From Candidatus Dadabacteria bacterium (GTDB taxonomy: Bacteria > Desulfobacterota_D > UBA1144 > Nemesobacterales > UBA2774): a DNA stretch of 8,155 bases. The notes below the pieces were generated by a model. It was not told the origin of the DNA. It worked only from the letters and a program-made list of their open reading frames with translations, and did no database searches. Positions 7,176 to 8,155 of this stretch are shown here, one piece after another. The translations under genes and the position numbers were made by a program. How positions within the stretch are numbered: the first letter of the stretch is position 1; every line of letters begins with the position of its first letter. The stretch is taken from the NCBI GenBank assembly GCA_004356555.1, contig SMWY01000058.1, positions 1 to 8,155 on the forward strand, written 5' to 3'.

Positions 7176-7391
7176 AGAAATAGTACGAAAGCAGGCCCTG
7201 GTGGATAGCATCCACTCACATACGATTGGTGTGGAGGCTTAGGATAGAAATTTGCAGGGGGGAGATACGTAGAAATAGTACGAAAGCAGGCACTGGTGGA
7301 TAGCATCCACTCACATACGATTGGTGTGGAGACTTTAGGATAGAAATTTGCAGGGGGGAGATACGTAGAAATAGTACGAAAGCAGGCACTG
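7176..7391. repeat. Tandem direct repeat, 95/96 bp, about 2.3 copies
   Basis: Unit 1 is 7176-7270 (95 bp), unit 2 is 7271-7366 (96 bp) and unit 3 is cut after 25 bases (7367-7391). Each unit begins AGAAATAGTACGAAAGCAGG. Units 1 and 2 differ by two substitutions and one inserted T; the partial third matches unit 2. Each full unit contains a stem-loop GTGGAT-AGC-ATCCAC followed by TCA and CATACGATT, and ends with a run of six G before AGATACGT. Neither strand gives a convincing protein. Near identity suggests a recent duplication or a mobile, non-coding repeat. The unit is far longer than a CRISPR repeat and there are no spacers. Confidence 0.92.
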
Positions 7392-7396
7392 CCTGC
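7382..7396. repeat. Perfect 7-bp-arm palindrome before the mqnC -35 box
   Basis: GCAGGCA and TGCCTGC flank a single C. The left arm is the last part of the truncated third repeat unit and the right arm extends into unique sequence. It lies 1 base before the TTGACA box, so it could serve as an operator, or it could be a by-product of the repeat junction. Confidence 0.5.
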
Positions 7397-7397
7397 A

Positions 7398-7425
7398 TTG
7401 ACACAGAAAATATATAGGGTTCAAT
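7398..7425 (+). promoter_or_regulatory. Candidate promoter of mqnC
   Basis: A perfect -35 hexamer TTGACA (7398-7403) is followed after 16 bases by a modest -10, TTCAAT (7420-7425). Transcription would then begin around 7432, almost at the ATG at 7434, implying a leaderless or nearly leaderless transcript. The -10 box is weak, so the position is uncertain. Confidence 0.38.
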
Positions 7426-7433
7426 AAATAGAT

Positions 7434-8155
7434 ATGAATGTTGGAGAAATATTTGACAAAGTTTTAAATGATAAACGAATAAATGGCGAAGAAGCCCTTA
7501 CTCTACTTCAAAACGCCGATACCATAAAATTAGGATCATTAGCAGATTTTGTAAGAAGAAAATTTCATCCTGACGGCACGGTTACATTTGTTGCCGATAC
7601 AAATCCCAATTACACGAATGTTTGTGACACAGAGTGTCTTTTTTGTGCGTTCTGGAGACCCTCCGGTGCATCTGACGCTTATACGCTGAGCGTAGATAAG
7701 GTAATTGAGATCATGCGGGCCTCTTATCATAACGGGGCTACCACTGTGCTCCTACAAGGCGGTCACAACCCTGAGATAGGTCTTGATTACTATTTGGAAT
7801 TAGTAAGAAGAACAAGGGAAGAGATTCCCGGGCTTCACTTTCACGCATTCTCAGCGCCTGAAATAAGCGCAATCGCAAAATACACAGGCATTACTACCAA
7901 GGAAGTACTACAGCAGCTCTGGGATGCCGGGCTAAGGACAATTCCCGGAGGCGGTGCCGAAGTGCTTTCAAACCGTGTTAGAAAGAAAATCAGTCCTCTT
8001 AAAATTGATGCGGATCAATGGATGAGGGTAACAAGGGAGTCCCATCTGATCGGCTTTAAAACTACTGCTACCATGATGTTCGGACATTTTGAAGAAGATG
8101 AGGATATAATAGAACATTTGGAAAGGATAAGGACACTACAGGACGAGACCGGTAA
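7434..8155 (+). CDS. mqnC: Cyclic dehypoxanthinyl futalosine synthase MqnC, 5' part
   Basis: The frame is open for 240 codons from ATG 7434 to the window edge; the C-terminal part is outside. MqnC is a cytoplasmic radical SAM enzyme that cyclises dehypoxanthinyl futalosine in the futalosine route to menaquinone. The radical SAM cluster motif is CDTECLFC, with Cys64, Cys68 and Cys71, preceded by NPNYTNV and followed by AFWR. Further family marks are LLQGGHNPEIGLDYY (about 106-120), the LHFHAFSAPEI stretch and the RTIPGGGAEVLSNRVR stretch. The related MqnE and CofG/CofH share the cluster motif but differ in these later stretches. A TAA lies in frame three codons upstream of the ATG, so the start is well set. 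The closest purine stretch, AGGG at 7416-7419, is 14 bases away, too far for a good ribosome site. It is transcribed away from the envelope operon. Confidence 0.92.
   Translation, partial: MNVGEIFDKVLNDKRINGEEALTLLQNADTIKLGSLADFVRRKFHPDGTVTFVADTNPNYTNVCDTECLFCAFWRPSGASDAYTLSVDKVIEIMRASYHNGATTVLLQGGHNPEIGLDYYLELVRRTREEIPGLHFHAFSAPEISAIAKYTGITTKEVLQQLWDAGLRTIPGGGAEVLSNRVRKKISPLKIDADQWMRVTRESHLIGFKTTATMMFGHFEEDEDIIEHLERIRTLQDETG

Larger units (their letters stand above)
6951..7433. other. Repeat-bearing divergent intergenic region
   Basis: These 483 bases separate the minus-strand envelope operon from mqnC. They hold a G+C-rich hairpin with a CATACGATT tail (6988-7014), an A+T-rich hairpin TTCAGTT-CAA-AACTGAA (7025-7041), a short membrane-like ORF on the minus strand (7021-7164), a tandem repeat of about 2.3 units (7176-7391), a 7-bp-arm palindrome (7382-7396) and a likely promoter for mqnC. 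I see no tRNA, no riboswitch that I recognise, and no transposase. Confidence 0.7.

Noticed and set aside
7176..7391. CRISPR array
   Set aside because: The units are 95-96 bp and directly adjoining, with no unique spacers and no cas genes nearby.
7216..7404. Minus-strand open frame across the tandem repeat with a repeated AFVLFLRISPLQISIL peptide
   Set aside because: The peptide repeat merely mirrors the DNA repeat; units of 95 and 96 bp do not keep one frame, there is no Shine-Dalgarno, and an overlapping frame is equally open.
7539..7730. Minus-strand 63-codon open frame opposite mqnC
   Set aside because: It lies wholly within the coding strand region of mqnC, which has clear radical SAM motifs; it is a shadow frame.

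Overview
The window looks like chromosome of an AT-rich, diderm (Gram-negative-type) bacterium. Two lipoproteins with lipoboxes, one of them LolB-like, point to an outer membrane. The partial mqnC at the right edge points to menaquinone synthesis by the futalosine route. The gene set would fit a deltaproteobacterial or Dadabacteria-like lineage, but nothing here fixes the taxon, so treat that as a weak guess.

Layout. At the left edge (2-169, +) is the C-terminal end of an EamA/DMT-type transporter. It converges, with only 3 bases between stop codons, on a long minus-strand cluster. Read in the direction of transcription (right to left), the cluster holds a secreted transglutaminase-like protein (6950-5517), a large TPR lipoprotein (5527-3743), a LolB/DUF4292-like lipoprotein (3740-2946), HPr (2844-2554), PTS enzyme I (2564-804) and a LysE-family exporter (793-173). 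Genes within each half overlap or lie within 10 bases of each other. The one real gap, 101 bp between the LolB-like gene and HPr, carries a near-consensus sigma-70 promoter (TTGAAA, 17 bp, TATAAT). The cluster is therefore probably two units: an envelope module (transglutaminase, TPR, LolB-like) and a PTS module (HPr, EI, LysE).

From 6951 to 7433 is a 483-bp divergent intergenic region with no convincing gene. It holds a degenerate-looking short membrane ORF, a 95/96-bp tandem repeat present in about 2.3 copies, and several short hairpins. One hairpin outside the array matches the hairpin inside the repeat by compensatory base changes plus a shared CATACGATT tail, so this looks like a small repetitive, REP-like element family. 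The array ends directly against the mqnC promoter region. mqnC (7434 onward, +) runs off the right edge.

How the genes may work together. HPr and EI pass phosphate from PEP, but no sugar-specific EII gene is in view, so the pair may act on EIIs elsewhere or mainly in regulation. The TPR lipoprotein next to a LolB-like protein recalls the LbcA/LolB neighbourhood of Pseudomonas and suggests an outer-membrane assembly or peptidoglycan-related role. I see no clearly new defence system, CRISPR array, tRNA or rRNA. The most unusual part is the repeat-bearing intergenic region in front of mqnC.
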